The notes below the pieces were generated by a model. The model had not been told where the DNA came from. It searched no databases and saw nothing but the letters and a program-made list of their open reading frames with translations. A stretch of DNA of 19,326 nucleotides from UBA1858 sp963926275 (GTDB lineage: Bacteria > Pseudomonadota > Gammaproteobacteria > UBA4575): contig CAWUWP010000093.1 of the NCBI GenBank assembly GCA_963926275.1, positions 1 through 19,326 of the forward strand, read 5' to 3'. Positions within the stretch are counted from its first letter, which is position 1; every line of letters begins with the position of its first letter. This document shows, piece after piece, positions 6,665 to 13,934 of this stretch. The position numbers and the translations under genes were made by a program.

Positions 6665-8821
6665 ATGCACCTGCGCGCACTTATCTTCACTTCTCTATGC
6701 GTTTATTGCAGCAGCCTATTTGCGGATGATTCCCAATGGCGTCAATGCGGCAGACAACCTAGTAAGCATAAAATTACAATAACCCCATCTAGCCCTGATC
6801 TTGTAACTGATGACAACGGTCGTGTACACCTGTTTCGTCTTGACCAAGATGTACACGCTGACCGGGTACAGTACTTCGAGAAAAGAAAAAAGGCGGTCGC
6901 GACAGGTAATGTACTGTTACGCGATCCTGATTTAGACATGACCTCTGAAAGAGTTGATTACTGGACTGAAGACGAAACCGCAAAAGCAGAGAATGTACGC
7001 TATTGGTATCATCCTTCTCACGCTAGTGGTACTGCTGATAAAGCAGAACGCATTTCTCAAGATGTGATTAAGCTAGAAAATGCTACGTACTCTAGTTGCG
7101 ATTTTGAAGATCGTGACTGGGAACTCAAAGCTAGCAAAGCAACTCTAGACCGGCAAAAAGGTGTGGGCACAGCAAAAAATGTCACCGCTAAATTTAAGGG
7201 CGTTCCTTTTTTCTATACCCCCTATTTGAGTTTTCCTTTAAACGATGAGCGCAAAACAGGATTCCTTGCTCCTGTGTTTGGCCGCAGCAGTAATTCAGGC
7301 GTCGACATTGAAACACCTTTTTATTGGAACATCGCGCCACATTATGATGCAATATTCACCCCTCGTTATTTATCAAAGCGAGGCATGCAGTTAGGCGGCA
7401 AGGGTCGCTACCTCAATGACAATAATCAGGGTGAATTAAATGTACGATATTTAGATGATAGAGAGTTTGATGATGAACGTTACCTCGTCTCTTTTGAGCA
7501 TGAGCATTTCTTTAATGATCACTTACGTGCTGACTTACTCTATAACAACGTCTCTGATGACAACTATTTTGAAGACTTAGGTGATTCTATTGGTGCAACC
7601 AGCACACAACAATTAGATCGACGCGGTGATTTATTTTATTCGGCGACTCATTTTGGCGGCAGCTGGAATGGTTTAGTACGTCTAAGACAATTTCAAATTG
7701 TTGATGAAGAACGCCGACCAATCAATGATCCCTATGAAATATTACCTCAAGTCCGCCTAAACAATTCATTTACCAATCTACCTGCAGGCTTCGAACTCGA
7801 TACTACAAACCATTGGACCGCCTTTGAACACGATGATCGAGTTGACGGAAATCGCTTACACCTGTCAACAGAAATTTCACGTCCGTGGACGGCACCTGGA
7901 TATTTCTTCACGCCATCAATGCGATTAATGCATACGTCTTATAATCTTTCCAGCTCTGATGACAATAATGACCCAACACGTACTTTGCCAAGTTTTTCAC
8001 TTGATGGTGGATTAATTTTTGAACGTGACATTTCTAACAGCAATAGACGCCAAACTTTAGAGCCACGCATATTCTATTTGTATACTCCAGAACGTAATCA
8101 ATCTGATATTCCGATATTTGATACTGGCGAATATGAATTTAGCTTCCCCCAATTATTCCGCGAAGATAGATTCACCGGCAGAGATAGAGTCGCTGATGCA
8201 AATCAACTCACTGCAGCCCTCACCACTCGCCACATCAACCAAAACACTGGTAAAGAACTATTTCGAGCTAGCTTGGGCCAAATATTTTATTTCGAAGATC
8301 GCCAGGTCACTTTAAACAACACAGAAGATGACAACGATTCAGTCTCCAATATTGCCGGTGAACTACAAATTGACATTAATGATCGCTGGGAAGCAATCAC
8401 TGCGGCTTTATGGGACCCACAAGAAGATGAATTTAACCGAACTAATGCACGCCTACAGTATCGAAGTGCTAATAACTTTATTTTTAATGTCGGGCATCGT
8501 TTTCGACGCAAGGATTTTTCTCAATCAGATATCTCTTTTATATATCCAATCAGCGAACAATGGAGAGCGGTTGGCAGATGGAACTATGACTTCAAAGATG
8601 ATCGCGACTTAGATTTATTAGGCGGACTTGAATATGATACTTGCTGTTGGAAAGTAAGTGTTGCAGCACGCCGGTTTACTAATGACAGTGGAGGCGATTA
8701 CAACAACAGTATTGAAGTTCAATTAACGCTCAAGGGATTAACCTCATTAGGTTCACCACTCACTGAACAATTACAACGAAATATCAGAGGCTATGAAGAT
8801 CGCAACACATTTAAATACTAA
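6665..8821 (+). CDS. lptD: LPS-assembly outer-membrane protein LptD
   Basis: Outer-membrane beta-barrel that receives lipopolysaccharide from the LptA bridge and, with the plug lipoprotein LptE, inserts it into the outer leaflet. The 718 residues start with a signal peptide (cleavage likely after LFA at residue 20). An OstA/LptA-like jellyroll domain follows at about 55-190 (GNVLLRDPDLDMTSERVDYW), then the barrel with YTPYLSFPLNDERKTGFLAP. The four cysteines that form the inter-domain disulfides in E. coli LptD have counterparts: Cys28, Cys145 and the adjacent pair Cys660-Cys661 (EYDTCCW). The protein is shorter than E. coli LptD (784 residues) but has both ends. The ATG has no visible Shine-Dalgarno sequence. 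It heads a cluster with surA, whose product helps fold outer-membrane barrels including LptD, and overlaps surA by 29 bases. Confidence 0.96.
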   Translation: MHLRALIFTSLCVYCSSLFADDSQWRQCGRQPSKHKITITPSSPDLVTDDNGRVHLFRLDQDVHADRVQYFEKRKKAVATGNVLLRDPDLDMTSERVDYWTEDETAKAENVRYWYHPSHASGTADKAERISQDVIKLENATYSSCDFEDRDWELKASKATLDRQKGVGTAKNVTAKFKGVPFFYTPYLSFPLNDERKTGFLAPVFGRSSNSGVDIETPFYWNIAPHYDAIFTPRYLSKRGMQLGGKGRYLNDNNQGELNVRYLDDREFDDERYLVSFEHEHFFNDHLRADLLYNNVSDDNYFEDLGDSIGATSTQQLDRRGDLFYSATHFGGSWNGLVRLRQFQIVDEERRPINDPYEILPQVRLNNSFTNLPAGFELDTTNHWTAFEHDDRVDGNRLHLSTEISRPWTAPGYFFTPSMRLMHTSYNLSSSDDNNDPTRTLPSFSLDGGLIFERDISNSNRRQTLEPRIFYLYTPERNQSDIPIFDTGEYEFSFPQLFREDRFTGRDRVADANQLTAALTTRHINQNTGKELFRASLGQIFYFEDRQVTLNNTEDDNDSVSNIAGELQIDINDRWEAITAALWDPQEDEFNRTNARLQYRSANNFIFNVGHRFRRKDFSQSDISFIYPISEQWRAVGRWNYDFKDDRDLDLLGGLEYDTCCWKVSVAARRFTNDSGGDYNNSIEVQLTLKGLTSLGSPLTEQLQRNIRGYEDRNTFKY

Positions 8822-10112
8822 AACAACATTACTAATAATTATTATTTGCTTTTATCTATGCATCGCAATTAGCACAGCACAAGCAAGCCTTTTAATAGAT
8901 CGTATTGTTGCTGTTGTTGAGAGTGATGTCATTACTGCTAGCGAATTAAGAGAACGCATTAATGTCATAAAAGCCCAAGCCGGAGACAAAGCTAAACTTC
9001 CAGACGAAGCGACTCTCACGGAACAAGTACTGCAACGAATGATCATTGAACGCTTACAAGTAGATTGGGGGCAACGACGCGGTATTACCATCGATGACAT
9101 TTCACTCGATCAAGCAATGCGCAATCTAGCACAACGCAATCAACTTACTCTTGATGAATTTCGTAGTGCATTACTTCAACAGGGTATTGACTATATTTCT
9201 TTTCGTGATCAAGTACGCACTGAAATGGCTATTGGACAAGTAGTAAGGCGTGCAGTGGAGTCCACTATCCAAGTATCTTCCAGTGAGATTGATACACTAT
9301 TAGAAGGCAAGCAAGGCGCCCTTGATAGCAATGCAGAATATAGGATCGCACACATATTAATTCAGTTGCCTCAAGACCCAACACCAAGTGACCTTGATAC
9401 CGCAAAAACAAAAATTGAAAATATACATGAACTCGCATTAAAGGGAGATAGCTTTACTCAATTAGCTATTGCTAACTCACAGGCTCAAGATGCCTTAGAG
9501 GGTGGCGATTTAGGATGGCGCAATAAAGACCAGCTTCCAGGAGTGTTCTCACGCCAACTATCAAAAATGAAGCCGGGTGACATCAGCGAAGTATTACGTA
9601 GCGAAAGCGGATTCCATATCTTTAGAATTCTCGATATGCGTGGCAATGAGCGTGTCATGGTTAATCAAGTCCTTGCTCGCCACATATTAATTCGCACCAA
9701 TGCTGTTCGCAGTGACGAACAAGCAAAACAAAACTTAGTTTCGCTTCGCTCACGTATTGTCAATGGAAATGATTTCGCCGATCTGGCTCTCGCTCATTCG
9801 GAAGATCCAGGAAGTGCCTCTAAAGGTGGTGACTTAGGCTGGACAGCACCCAGTAAATTTGCACCGGCGTTTAGAGATGCAATTGAATCAACCCCGATTA
9901 ATGACATTAGCGAACCATTCAAAAGTCAATTTGGCTGGCACATCCTGCAAGTCATGGATAAACGCGAACATGATAATTCCGAGGAAGCACGACGCAATCA
10001 GGCACGTGATTTCATTCGACAACGTAAATTAAGTGAAGAGACTGAATTATGGCTACGTCAACTACGTGATGAAAGTTATGTCGAAAACAGGCTTGACTCA
10101 GATCCACAATAA
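8793..10112 (+). CDS. surA: Periplasmic chaperone / peptidyl-prolyl isomerase SurA
   Basis: Chaperone that carries unfolded outer-membrane proteins through the periplasm. The 439 residues begin with a signal peptide (cleavage probably after AQA, residue 32). The N-terminal SurA domain starts LLIDRIVAVVESDVIT and includes LDQAMRNLAQRNQLTLDEF. Two parvulin (PPIC) domains follow at about 181-284 (AHILIQLP...GGDLGW) and 290-392 (RHILIRT...GGDLGW), then a helical tail that packs with the N-domain in this family. Length is close to E. coli SurA (428). The ATG lies within the last codons of lptD and is the only ordinary start codon that retains the signal peptide, so the 29-base overlap is real. An AGAGG just upstream is a weak, very close ribosome-binding site. 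The two parvulin domains share an identical 13-base stretch (9351-9363 and 9681-9693). Confidence 0.96.
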   Translation: MKIATHLNTKTTLLIIIICFYLCIAISTAQASLLIDRIVAVVESDVITASELRERINVIKAQAGDKAKLPDEATLTEQVLQRMIIERLQVDWGQRRGITIDDISLDQAMRNLAQRNQLTLDEFRSALLQQGIDYISFRDQVRTEMAIGQVVRRAVESTIQVSSSEIDTLLEGKQGALDSNAEYRIAHILIQLPQDPTPSDLDTAKTKIENIHELALKGDSFTQLAIANSQAQDALEGGDLGWRNKDQLPGVFSRQLSKMKPGDISEVLRSESGFHIFRILDMRGNERVMVNQVLARHILIRTNAVRSDEQAKQNLVSLRSRIVNGNDFADLALAHSEDPGSASKGGDLGWTAPSKFAPAFRDAIESTPINDISEPFKSQFGWHILQVMDKREHDNSEEARRNQARDFIRQRKLSEETELWLRQLRDESYVENRLDSDPQ

Positions 10113-10133
10113 TCAGCATAGAGCTACATTTTA

Positions 10134-11093
10134 ATGAGCACTCAACTTCTTGCCATTACTGCTGGAGAACCTGCCGGAATAGGCTTTGATATCATTCTTC
10201 AGTCAGCCGCCAAATTAGCTGATTGTATTGTCATCGCTGACACACAAGAGCTATTAAACCGCGCTCGCCTTTTAAATATCAATATCGAGCTATGCGAACA
10301 TACCCCTACAACACCCACGCAACTCAGAGTTAAACATATTTCTGTAGCAGAAAAAGTAGAGTGTGGGCGACTTAATATAGCCAACACTAACTATGTTTTA
10401 GCTTGCCTGGACGAAGCATTACGCGGAATTTCTAATAACGAATATTCCGCCATGGTCACCGCGCCTTTACATAAAGGCGTCATTAATGACGCCAACATCC
10501 CTTTTACTGGGCATACAGAATATTTAGCAACACATACAAACTCTGAAGTCGTAATGCTGTTAGTCGCAAATCAAGTTCGGGTTGCACTGGCGACAACTCA
10601 CCTACCCTTAAGTCAAGTACCAAAAGCGATTACGCCTCAGCTACTGAAAAAGATAATCAACATTTTAAACCATGACTTGATCAGTAAATTTGGTATCGCT
10701 AAACCCCGCATAGGTGTCTGCGGCCTAAACCCTCACGCTGGGGAACAGGGTCATTTAGGCAGAGAAGAAATAGAAATTATTGAGCCAACACTCAATGATT
10801 TAAAAAAAGCAGGAATCAATGTTACTGGCCCATTTCCCGCTGATACAATCTTTACACCAAAGCAGCTACAATTAGTGGATGTCGTGTTAGCCATGTATCA
10901 CGATCAAGGTCTTCCCACCTTGAAACATATAGGCTTTGGAAATGCAGTAAACACGACGCTAGGATTGCCGATAGTCCGCACCTCTGTCGACCACGGCACC
11001 GCACTTGATCTAGCTGGCACCGGGAAAGCCGATGCAGGCAGTTTGCTAGCCGCAGTGGATCTAGCACGATTACAAGTTAGTAGTAAAAAATAA
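10134..11093 (+). CDS. pdxA: 4-hydroxythreonine-4-phosphate dehydrogenase PdxA
   Basis: Cytoplasmic NAD-dependent, metal-dependent enzyme of the DXP-dependent route to pyridoxal 5'-phosphate. It oxidises 4-phosphohydroxy-L-threonine to a product used by PdxJ. The 319 residues carry the family hallmarks: AITAGEPAGIG at the start, TAPLHKG (109-115), FTGHTEYLA (124-132), and the three metal-binding histidines His156 (TTHLPL), His201 (GLNPHAGE) and His256 (MYHDQG). The closing SVDHGTALDLAGTGKADAGS also matches. It lies 21 bases after surA, consistent with one transcript. ATG start, without a clear Shine-Dalgarno sequence. Length is normal for the family. Confidence 0.96.
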   Translation: MSTQLLAITAGEPAGIGFDIILQSAAKLADCIVIADTQELLNRARLLNINIELCEHTPTTPTQLRVKHISVAEKVECGRLNIANTNYVLACLDEALRGISNNEYSAMVTAPLHKGVINDANIPFTGHTEYLATHTNSEVVMLLVANQVRVALATTHLPLSQVPKAITPQLLKKIINILNHDLISKFGIAKPRIGVCGLNPHAGEQGHLGREEIEIIEPTLNDLKKAGINVTGPFPADTIFTPKQLQLVDVVLAMYHDQGLPTLKHIGFGNAVNTTLGLPIVRTSVDHGTALDLAGTGKADAGSLLAAVDLARLQVSSKK

Positions 11094-11105
11094 CAATGCA
11101 AAAAT

Positions 11106-11711
11106 ATGAACGTAATTAAACGAATCTCTATAATTAAATTAGTGTCAATAAGCTTAATTGTTAGCGCTTCTGTTTCTTGTGCCGACAATCAGACGCCCAA
11201 TCTAAAAGGATTCGAAGACAATGCTTCCCTTAAAATTAAAGCATTGGCAACCAATCTAAAAAAAGAGCTAGGTGCATCCATGCAAGCAGGTGGGCCTGTT
11301 GCCGCAATCAAGACATGTAACATTAAAGCGCCTGAAATAACCGAGCAGCTAAACAATGTAGACAACGTGCAAATCAAGCGTACTAGTTTGCGTTTACGCA
11401 ACCCCAACAATGCAGCCGACAACTGGGAACAAAAAGTTCTCGCCTCTTTTGAAGAGAGGCTTGCATCTGGCACACCAATCAAAGATCTAGTCCATAGTGA
11501 GAAAATCATATCCGGACCTCAAACCACTTTAAGAATGATGCGTGTCATCCCTATGCAGCCGGCTTGTCTAAGCTGTCATGGCGACAAGAACACCATGAAC
11601 AAAGACCTTATCAGCGCCTTAGAACAAAATTATCCTAATGATCTTGCCACTGGCTTTTCTATCGGTGAAATTCGCGGCGCCTTCTCTGCTTCTCAAACTT
11701 TTAGTAATTAA
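11106..11711 (+). CDS. Periplasmic one-heme c-type protein, DUF3365 (Tll0287-like)
   Basis: 201 residues with an N-terminal signal peptide (hydrophobic stretch about 8-23, cleavage likely after SCA at residue 26; the Cys there lacks a good lipobox). One CXXCH heme-attachment motif is present, Cys154-L-S-Cys157-His158, followed by GD as is usual. Before it lie AIKTCNIKAPEI (67-78) and RTSLRLRNPNN (92-102). After it comes GFSIGEIRGAFS. These are recurrent features of the DUF3365 family, in which a PAS-like fold holds a covalently bound heme. Cys71 is a candidate second heme ligand by position (inference). Function is unknown; redox or gas sensing, or electron transfer, are possible. It starts 12 bases after pdxA and is followed 9 bases later by the FMN-binding gene. 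This gene is not between pdxA and rsmA in E. coli. Confidence 0.82.
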   Translation: MNVIKRISIIKLVSISLIVSASVSCADNQTPNLKGFEDNASLKIKALATNLKKELGASMQAGGPVAAIKTCNIKAPEITEQLNNVDNVQIKRTSLRLRNPNNAADNWEQKVLASFEERLASGTPIKDLVHSEKIISGPQTTLRMMRVIPMQPACLSCHGDKNTMNKDLISALEQNYPNDLATGFSIGEIRGAFSASQTFSN

Positions 11712-11720
11712 GGATATTCC

Positions 11721-12098
11721 ATGAGCGCATTACCTCAAGCTTTCTTAGATGCATGGGATCAACACGAACCTCGCATGATATTGACCACTGTAAATAAAGC
11801 CAGTGAGCCAAATGCAGTATGGGTGTTATGCGTGAATAAGCTAGATGACAAAAGAATCTTAATAGCTAATAATTTTTTCAATAAAACGCTAGAAAATATT
11901 CTCGCGGGTAGTCACGGCTCTTTGTTAATGATCGCACCAGAAAGAGAGGCTTACCAAATAAAAGGGGCTCTTGAATACCACACAGATGGGCCCATATATA
12001 ACGACATGAAAGCTTGGCTAGACCCTAAGTTTGCAGGCGTAGGTGCAGTGATTTTAAATATCGAATCTATTTACTATGGCGCAGAAAAAATTATCTAA
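11721..12098 (+). CDS. Small FMN-binding split-barrel protein (pyridoxamine 5'-phosphate oxidase-like)
   Basis: A 125-residue soluble protein resembling the short FMN-binding split-barrel proteins, such as the Desulfovibrio FMN-binding protein. It has an N-terminal helix (ALPQAFLDAWDQ), then strands ILTTVNKASEPNAVW and RILIANNFFNKTLENI. The latter resembles the phosphate-contacting segment of the family. Strand YQIKGALEYHTDGPIYNDM follows and the protein ends VILNIESIYYGAE. There is no signal peptide, so it acts in the cytoplasm, unlike its exported neighbours. It is not a full PdxH: too short and lacking the substrate-binding C-terminus. A good Shine-Dalgarno sequence, AAGGA at 11710-11714, overlaps the stop of the upstream gene and sits 6 bases from the ATG, arguing for co-translation. 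Flavin binding is inferred from family resemblance; the reaction is unknown. Confidence 0.75.
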   Translation: MSALPQAFLDAWDQHEPRMILTTVNKASEPNAVWVLCVNKLDDKRILIANNFFNKTLENILAGSHGSLLMIAPEREAYQIKGALEYHTDGPIYNDMKAWLDPKFAGVGAVILNIESIYYGAEKII

Positions 12099-12102
12099 TA
12101 CT

Positions 12103-12615
12103 ATGAAAATACACTTATCTTTCATCTCATTACTATTATGTTGTTTAAGTACAACGCTTGTCGCTAATGACGACACACCAATCACCAGATCTATTCAATT
12201 AGTATCTAGCAACGACTTTACTTTATTAGCTGATGATGTATCTATACTTACCATCAAGCCGCTTAAGAAAAAGTTGCGCTCTATAGAAAACTTGAAAAAT
12301 ACTGAAGCTGTTGGCATTACCCACTTAGGCAACTTAACCTTGTCTGAAAGTGCAACACCTTTAAGCACACTACGAGAAATATCCGTACAAATCTCAAACG
12401 GCTTAGATATTGATTTAGCATTGATTACCGACTCAACCACGTCTCAATCTATCCAGCCCCATGAAATGCTATTGCTTTACCACCCTAAATTAGTTATCAC
12501 TCTGGCATTAACTAAAGTAGAAAACAGCGATCAGTACACATTAATTGGGACTTATGCTACTCCTGTTGATAACACTCAGAACATTGAAGAAACAAGCATA
12601 CAAGAGGAATCTTAA
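12103..12615 (+). CDS. Exported protein of unknown function
   Basis: I do not recognise this 170-residue protein. From the ATG at 12103 it has a clear signal peptide (MKIHLSFISLLLCCLSTTLVA, cleavage before NDD). The frame is open further upstream to an ATG at 12076, but that start would lie inside the preceding gene and put nine polar residues before the signal. The later start, 4 bases after the upstream stop, is preferred. The mature part has no cysteine, no second hydrophobic helix and no repeat. It alternates short hydrophobic stretches (LLLYHPKLVITLAL) with Ser/Thr/Asn-rich ones, suggesting a small beta-rich periplasmic protein with an acidic tail. No Shine-Dalgarno sequence is visible, so translation may depend on coupling to the FMN-protein gene. 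It is the last gene of the block between pdxA and rsmA. Confidence 0.65.
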   Translation: MKIHLSFISLLLCCLSTTLVANDDTPITRSIQLVSSNDFTLLADDVSILTIKPLKKKLRSIENLKNTEAVGITHLGNLTLSESATPLSTLREISVQISNGLDIDLALITDSTTSQSIQPHEMLLLYHPKLVITLALTKVENSDQYTLIGTYATPVDNTQNIEETSIQEES

Positions 12616-12635
12616 TTTGCTTAGTATGCGGTATT

Positions 12636-12656
12636 ATTGCCAGCATCGAAGGCAAT
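12636..12656 (+). terminator. Stem-loop just after the exported-protein gene, possible attenuator or 3' end
   Basis: ATTGCC and GGCAAT form a perfect 6-bp stem around a 9-base loop, 20 bases after the stop codon. No T-run follows, so it is not a standard intrinsic terminator. It could protect a 3' end or be chance. Confidence 0.25.
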
Positions 12657-12911
12657 GAAACTCAGCCTGTACATTCACATGATGCGGCTATCTAGAATGT
12701 CTATAAAAATTATATGTCCGCACAACTTTCTTTCGCCAATCAGAGTGACTTATTGAACTCAAACATCATTTAGTCACAACAAGCATAGACAGACATAGGC
12801 ATGATCCCAGCACCCGCATTACAGAACCCTACCCTTTCTTAAAAAGTATCAGCACTATCCACCTATACGTTAGAAAAATTAAGCAATCACTTTGTGCACT
12901 TCCCTTCATAA

Positions 12912-12932
12912 CCCACACATATAATATGCGTG
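12912..12932. promoter_or_regulatory. 21-bp operator-like palindrome
   Basis: CCACACATAT and ATATGCGTGG are inverted arms matching at 9 of 10 positions around a central A. The centre contains TATAAT (12919-12924), though without a convincing -35 at the right distance. The symmetry and size suit a dimeric regulator's operator. No regulator gene is nearby, so the assignment is structural only. Confidence 0.3.
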
Positions 12933-12971
12933 GTCCGCTCCCGACTAGCTTCCACTATCAAGCATAGATGT

Positions 12972-12987
12972 TAACTCACGTGAATTA
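12972..12987. promoter_or_regulatory. 16-bp palindrome with TCACGTGA core
   Basis: A perfect 8-bp palindrome TCACGTGA (12976-12983) is flanked by TAA and TTA with one mismatched pair between. It lies 40 bases right of the 21-bp dyad and just before a hairpin. Possibly a second protein-binding site; small enough to arise by chance. Confidence 0.2.
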
Positions 12988-12990
12988 CTT

Positions 12991-13017
12991 TTAGTGGGCC
13001 GCCAACCACACCACTAA
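12991..13017. other. Inverted repeat / hairpin upstream of rsmA
   Basis: TTAGTGG and CCACTAA are a perfect 7-bp inverted repeat around a 13-base loop, and an alternative inner pairing GTGG/CCAC is also possible. It sits about 50 bases before the -10 box of the rsmA promoter candidate. No T-run follows on either side long enough for a terminator call. Confidence 0.3.
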
Positions 13018-13064
13018 TCTTCTAAATCATTCTATCTTTTCGATAAAGCGTGTTACTGTAGAGA

Positions 13065-13070
13065 TATAAT
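13065..13070 (+). promoter_or_regulatory. -10 box of a candidate rsmA-apaG-apaH promoter
   Basis: A perfect TATAAT lies 27 bases before the rsmA ATG, so transcription would start near 13077 with a leader of about 20 bases. No good -35 hexamer is visible 16-18 bases upstream, so it would be weak or activator-dependent. After a 480-base gap a separate promoter here is expected. Confidence 0.4.
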
Positions 13071-13097
13071 TCAGATCAACAAACTATTACTATTCGT

Positions 13098-13877
13098 ATG
13101 CACCGCGCACGCAAACGGTTTGGCCACAACTTCTTAGTTAATCCAACCATCATTCAATCACTCATCTCTGCGATAGCCCCAAAAAATGCAGATTGCATCT
13201 TAGAAATAGGCCCAGGATTGGGCGCACTCACCAAACCATTACTTACCAAAATTGATCGACTAGAAGTAGTTGAGCTGGACCGTGATTTAATTGAACAACT
13301 TGAGCAATTAAACTCAAAAGAGAAAACAGTCATCGTTCACCAGCATGATGCCTTGAAGTTTGATTTTTCTCACCCAGAAAAACCGCGTCGTATTGTTGGC
13401 AATCTTCCTTATAATATTTCCACGCCGTTGATTTTTCACTTACTTGATCAATTACCGTCAATTGTTGACATGCATTTCATGCTACAAAAAGAAGTGGTTG
13501 ACAGAATTTGTGCACCCAGTGGAAGTAGGAATTTTGGTAGGCTATCAGCCATGGTGCAATCAAAATGTAATCCTCAGCCGCTAATCAACGTTCCCCCTGA
13601 AAGTTTCTCGCCAGCACCTAAAGTCACCTCTGCATTTGTTCGTTTAACTCCACATAAGCAACGCTTTGTCCCTGCCGAATTAGAAACAGCATTCAAAACC
13701 ATTGTACAACAGTGTTTTTCTCAACCTCGCAAAACGCTGACTAACAATTTAAGAGAAATCATCAGTAGCGATGAAATTACATCCATTGGTATAGAGCCAT
13801 CAATACGTCCTCAACAACTCACTCTAGACAACTTACTCACTTTAACCAAATACAGTAGAAATATTTCTCCAAACTAG
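13098..13877 (+). CDS. rsmA: 16S rRNA (adenine1518-N6/adenine1519-N6)-dimethyltransferase RsmA/KsgA
   Basis: Uses S-adenosylmethionine to dimethylate two adjacent adenines in the 3'-terminal hairpin of 16S rRNA, a late quality-control step of 30S assembly. The 259 residues show the family's N-terminal KRFGHNFL (6-13; usually KRFGQNFL, so His10 replaces Gln). The SAM-binding EIGPGLGALT is at 36-45, VELDRDL at 58-64 and the catalytic NLPYNIST at 102-109. The C-terminal QPRKTLTNNL belongs to the helical domain. Length is normal. It starts with ATG, has no visible Shine-Dalgarno sequence and leads the rsmA-apaG-apaH group. In E. coli pdxA directly precedes it; here three extra genes and a long gap intervene. 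Confidence 0.96.
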   Translation: MHRARKRFGHNFLVNPTIIQSLISAIAPKNADCILEIGPGLGALTKPLLTKIDRLEVVELDRDLIEQLEQLNSKEKTVIVHQHDALKFDFSHPEKPRRIVGNLPYNISTPLIFHLLDQLPSIVDMHFMLQKEVVDRICAPSGSRNFGRLSAMVQSKCNPQPLINVPPESFSPAPKVTSAFVRLTPHKQRFVPAELETAFKTIVQQCFSQPRKTLTNNLREIISSDEITSIGIEPSIRPQQLTLDNLLTLTKYSRNISPN

Positions 13878-13934
13878 AATCGTTTTGCTACAAGCATCAA
13901 AGATATTTTTTTTTGGCTAAGGCATAATAACAGC

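Larger units (their letters stand above)
12616..13097 (+). other. 482-base gap between the exported-protein gene and rsmA; no gene seen, several dyads
   Basis: All three forward frames are broken by frequent stops. The longest forward frames give about 33 residues from ATG (12655) with no family resemblance and no ribosome-binding site. I see no tRNA cloverleaf or coding remnant I would defend. The stretch does hold two hairpins, two operator-like palindromes and a consensus -10 box, listed separately. It may be a regulatory region, an unrecognised small RNA or a fully decayed gene. Confidence 0.6.

Noticed and set aside
9351..9693. Two identical 13-base copies in surA as a DNA repeat element
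   Set aside because: They encode the same strand of the two parvulin domains (HILI), so protein duplication explains them.
10904..11188. Opposite-strand reading frames over pdxA and the DUF3365 gene
   Set aside because: They mirror well-supported genes, show no family motif and have no start context. The same applies to antisense frames over lptD, the RND gene and thyA.
12076..12102. An upstream ATG that would lengthen the exported protein by nine residues
   Set aside because: It lies inside the FMN-protein gene, adds polar residues ahead of the signal peptide and has no better ribosome-binding site than the ATG at 12103.
12618..12695. A short frame reading CGIIASIEGNE, reminiscent of the N-terminal Cys of glutamine amidotransferases such as GlmS
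   Set aside because: No start codon precedes the Cys, the frame stops after about 25 residues, and none of the following amidotransferase motifs (YRGYDS, HTRWATHG) appears in any frame of the gap.
13906..13914. A run of nine T between rsmA and apaG as an intrinsic terminator
   Set aside because: No GC-rich hairpin precedes it and apaG-apaH follow at operon spacing. It is at most a slippery tract.
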